Shown here: piece after piece, positions 5,172 to 6,586 of the stretch
Layout: the number at the start of each line of letters is the position of its first letter
Position numbering within the stretch: the stretch's first letter is position 1
Assembly: GCA_902803725.1 (NCBI GenBank)
Contig: CADCRD010000084.1
Location: forward strand, 1 to 6,586
Direction of reading: 5' to 3'
Source of the DNA: an uncultured Eubacteriales bacterium
Lineage (GTDB): Bacteria > Bacillota > Clostridia > Peptostreptococcales > Anaerovoracaceae
Length of the DNA: 6,586 nucleotides
Notes under the pieces: generated by a model
Database searches by the model: none
What the model was told of the DNA's origin: nothing
The model's input: only the letters and a program-made list of their open reading frames with translations
Position numbers and translations under genes: made by a program

Positions 5172-6586
5172 ATGTTCGATATCAAAGAGAATCTCAAAAA
5201 ACTCCCGGACTGTCCGGGAGTTTATATTCATAAAGATCGTCTGGGACAGGTGATCTATGTCGGAAAGGCAATATCGCTGAAAAATCGCGTCAGACAGTAT
5301 TTTCAGTCATCTAGGAATATGGATCCCAAGGTAAGAGCTATGGTGGGCCATATCGCAGAGTTTGAGTACATCCGGTGCGAAAGCGAGATGGAAGCCTTTA
5401 TATTAGAGTGCAATCTGATCAAACAGTACAAGCCGAAATATAATATTCTGCTGCGTGACGACAAGACATATCCATATATAAAGGTGACAATGGGTGAGGA
5501 ATGGCCCAGAGTAGTGAAAACCAGGATCGTCAGTAAAGACGGCAGCCGCTATTTCGGTCCGTTCAGTGATGTCGGTGCCGTCAATCAGATGGTTGATTTT
5601 CTGAACAGCATATACAGGCTGAAGAGATGTTCACGTACTTCTTTTCCGAAGGGCCACAGACCGTGTCTTAATCATCACATAGGCAGATGCGATGGTATCT
5701 GCATTGGTAAAGCTGACCATGACGACTATATGAAGAGGATAGATTCGGTGCTCGACTATCTGAAGGGCAGAAACAAAAATATAGAGACATATCTTCGCTC
5801 GAAGATGCAGCAGGCAGCAGAACGCCTTGACTATGAAGAGGCCGCAGTATATCGTGACTATCTTGCCTCGGCGGAGGCTCTGCATCAGGCGCAGCGTGTC
5901 GTGCTGCATACAGACAAAGATATGGATGTTGTCATTTCAGTCGGTGAAGAGCATATAGTCAGTTTTTTCATAAGAAGCGGCAAGCTTATCGGAAGAGAAA
6001 GCTATACGTTCAGACTGCCGGCCCCGGAACAGGAAATGCAGGGATCCGGAGCAGAGCTGATCATGGAGTTTCTGCGGCAGCATTATGGCGGAATGTCCGA
6101 TGGACCGGGTGAGATCCTGCTGGAAAAGGATATACCGCAAAAGGAAATGATCGAAGCTTATCTTTCGGGAATATGGGGCAGAAATGTCAGTCTGCATGTG
6201 CCGCAGCGCGGTGAGAAGCGTGCTGTCCTGGAGATGGCTCTGAAAGACGCAAAAGTCATGGCGGATCAGATAAAGGAGAAAGAGGCAGGCAGAACTGAAC
6301 GAAGGCAAAGGCTGTCGTATGAAATGAAAACTGTTCTTGCTGAGGCGGGATATGAAACGGCTGCGCAAGGTGATGGTGCGGACGATAAGATGAAATGGCC
6401 GTATAAAGATTATCGTATAGAGTCTTTTGACATATCGAATACCAACGGCCTTGACACCGTAGCCGGCATGGTGGTCTTTGACGGTCTTGAAAAAGATAAG
6501 AAAGCATATCGCAGATTCAGGATCAGAACAGCAGAAGGTCCCGATGATTATCTGAGCATGAAAGAAGTCATCTATCGCAGGTTCAA
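5172..6586 (+). CDS. uvrC: Excinuclease ABC subunit C, 3' end missing
   Basis: UvrC makes both incisions in nucleotide excision repair after UvrA/UvrB mark the lesion. The frame is open from the ATG at 5172 to the window edge, 471 codons of roughly 600 usual. In order: an N-terminal GIY-YIG nuclease domain (about 14-95) with PGVY at 15-18, IYVGKA at 28-33, R39 and N91 (3' incision); four cysteines C153, C165, C173 and C177, whose spacing matches the Fe-S cluster cysteines of E. coli UvrC; a UVR motif (about 203-238, for UvrB contact); and the start of the RNase H-like nuclease domain (5' incision), with the likely catalytic D420 in FDIS and YRRF at 446-449. The helix-hairpin-helix end lies outside the window. 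The ATG follows the carboxypeptidase TAA directly (TAAATG), and AAGAGG (5153-5158) is 13 bases upstream, so translation is probably coupled. Confidence 0.97.
   Translation, partial: MFDIKENLKKLPDCPGVYIHKDRLGQVIYVGKAISLKNRVRQYFQSSRNMDPKVRAMVGHIAEFEYIRCESEMEAFILECNLIKQYKPKYNILLRDDKTYPYIKVTMGEEWPRVVKTRIVSKDGSRYFGPFSDVGAVNQMVDFLNSIYRLKRCSRTSFPKGHRPCLNHHIGRCDGICIGKADHDDYMKRIDSVLDYLKGRNKNIETYLRSKMQQAAERLDYEEAAVYRDYLASAEALHQAQRVVLHTDKDMDVVISVGEEHIVSFFIRSGKLIGRESYTFRLPAPEQEMQGSGAELIMEFLRQHYGGMSDGPGEILLEKDIPQKEMIEAYLSGIWGRNVSLHVPQRGEKRAVLEMALKDAKVMADQIKEKEAGRTERRQRLSYEMKTVLAEAGYETAAQGDGADDKMKWPYKDYRIESFDISNTNGLDTVAGMVVFDGLEKDKKAYRRFRIRTAEGPDDYLSMKEVIYRRF
5199..5223. repeat. Perfect hairpin inside the start of uvrC
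   Basis: AAACTCCCGGAC (5199-5210) and GTCCGGGAGTTT (5212-5223) are perfect 12-bp inverted repeats around one base. They encode the conserved LPxxPGVY segment (residues 11-18). In mRNA a stem of about 11 bp with a 3-base loop could form about 27 bases after the start codon. On the minus strand the GC-rich stem is followed by six T (complement of 5196-5201), the shape of an intrinsic terminator for antisense transcripts. Function is unproven, and codon choice in a conserved motif may explain it. Confidence 0.7.

Noticed and set aside
5937..6368. Open frame of 143 codons on the minus strand within uvrC
   Set aside because: Antisense to uvrC and without recognisable motifs; the sense uvrC frame is unbroken here.

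Overview
The window looks like an ordinary chromosomal segment of a moderate-GC Gram-positive anaerobe, most likely Bacillota/Clostridia. This rests on protein style: a short ACT-type 3-phosphoglycerate dehydrogenase facing serC, and a DacF-like D,D-carboxypeptidase with a C-terminal membrane anchor. It also rests on strong purine-rich ribosome binding sites and a GTG start on serC. I cannot name a species. Nothing suggests phage, plasmid, transposon or CRISPR content, and coding density is high.

Layout. (1) Positions 1-1289, plus strand: the 3' part of an XTP/dITP diphosphatase gene (rdgB type), overlapped by 23 bp by a YihY/BrkB-family membrane protein gene. (2) Positions 1288-1335: a hairpin with an A-tract on one side and a T-tract on the other, placed as a bidirectional terminator between two convergent genes. 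(3) Positions 1354-2532, minus strand: serA-like phosphoglycerate dehydrogenase. (4) Positions 2533-2688: the serA/serC divergent intergenic region, holding a near-perfect 41-bp palindrome that builds two mirror-image, overlapping sigma-A-type promoters. (5) Positions 2689-6586, plus strand: serC, a D-alanyl-D-alanine carboxypeptidase gene and uvrC (running off the right edge). They are separated by 5 and 0 bp and so probably form one operon.

Together, SerA and SerC catalyse the first two steps of serine synthesis from 3-phosphoglycerate; the phosphatase for the third step is not in the window. The palindrome offers a simple way to control both genes from one site. The carboxypeptidase (cell wall trimming) and UvrC (nucleotide excision repair) appear to ride on the serC transcript without an obvious pathway link. 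RdgB (cleansing of deaminated purine nucleotides) sits in a separate transcription unit with the membrane protein.

I found no convincing undescribed system. The items most worth a second look are the symmetrical divergent promoter/operator, the SerA active-site loop that lacks the classical catalytic Glu, a 12-bp-arm hairpin inside the start of uvrC, and the very basic cytoplasmic tail of the carboxypeptidase.
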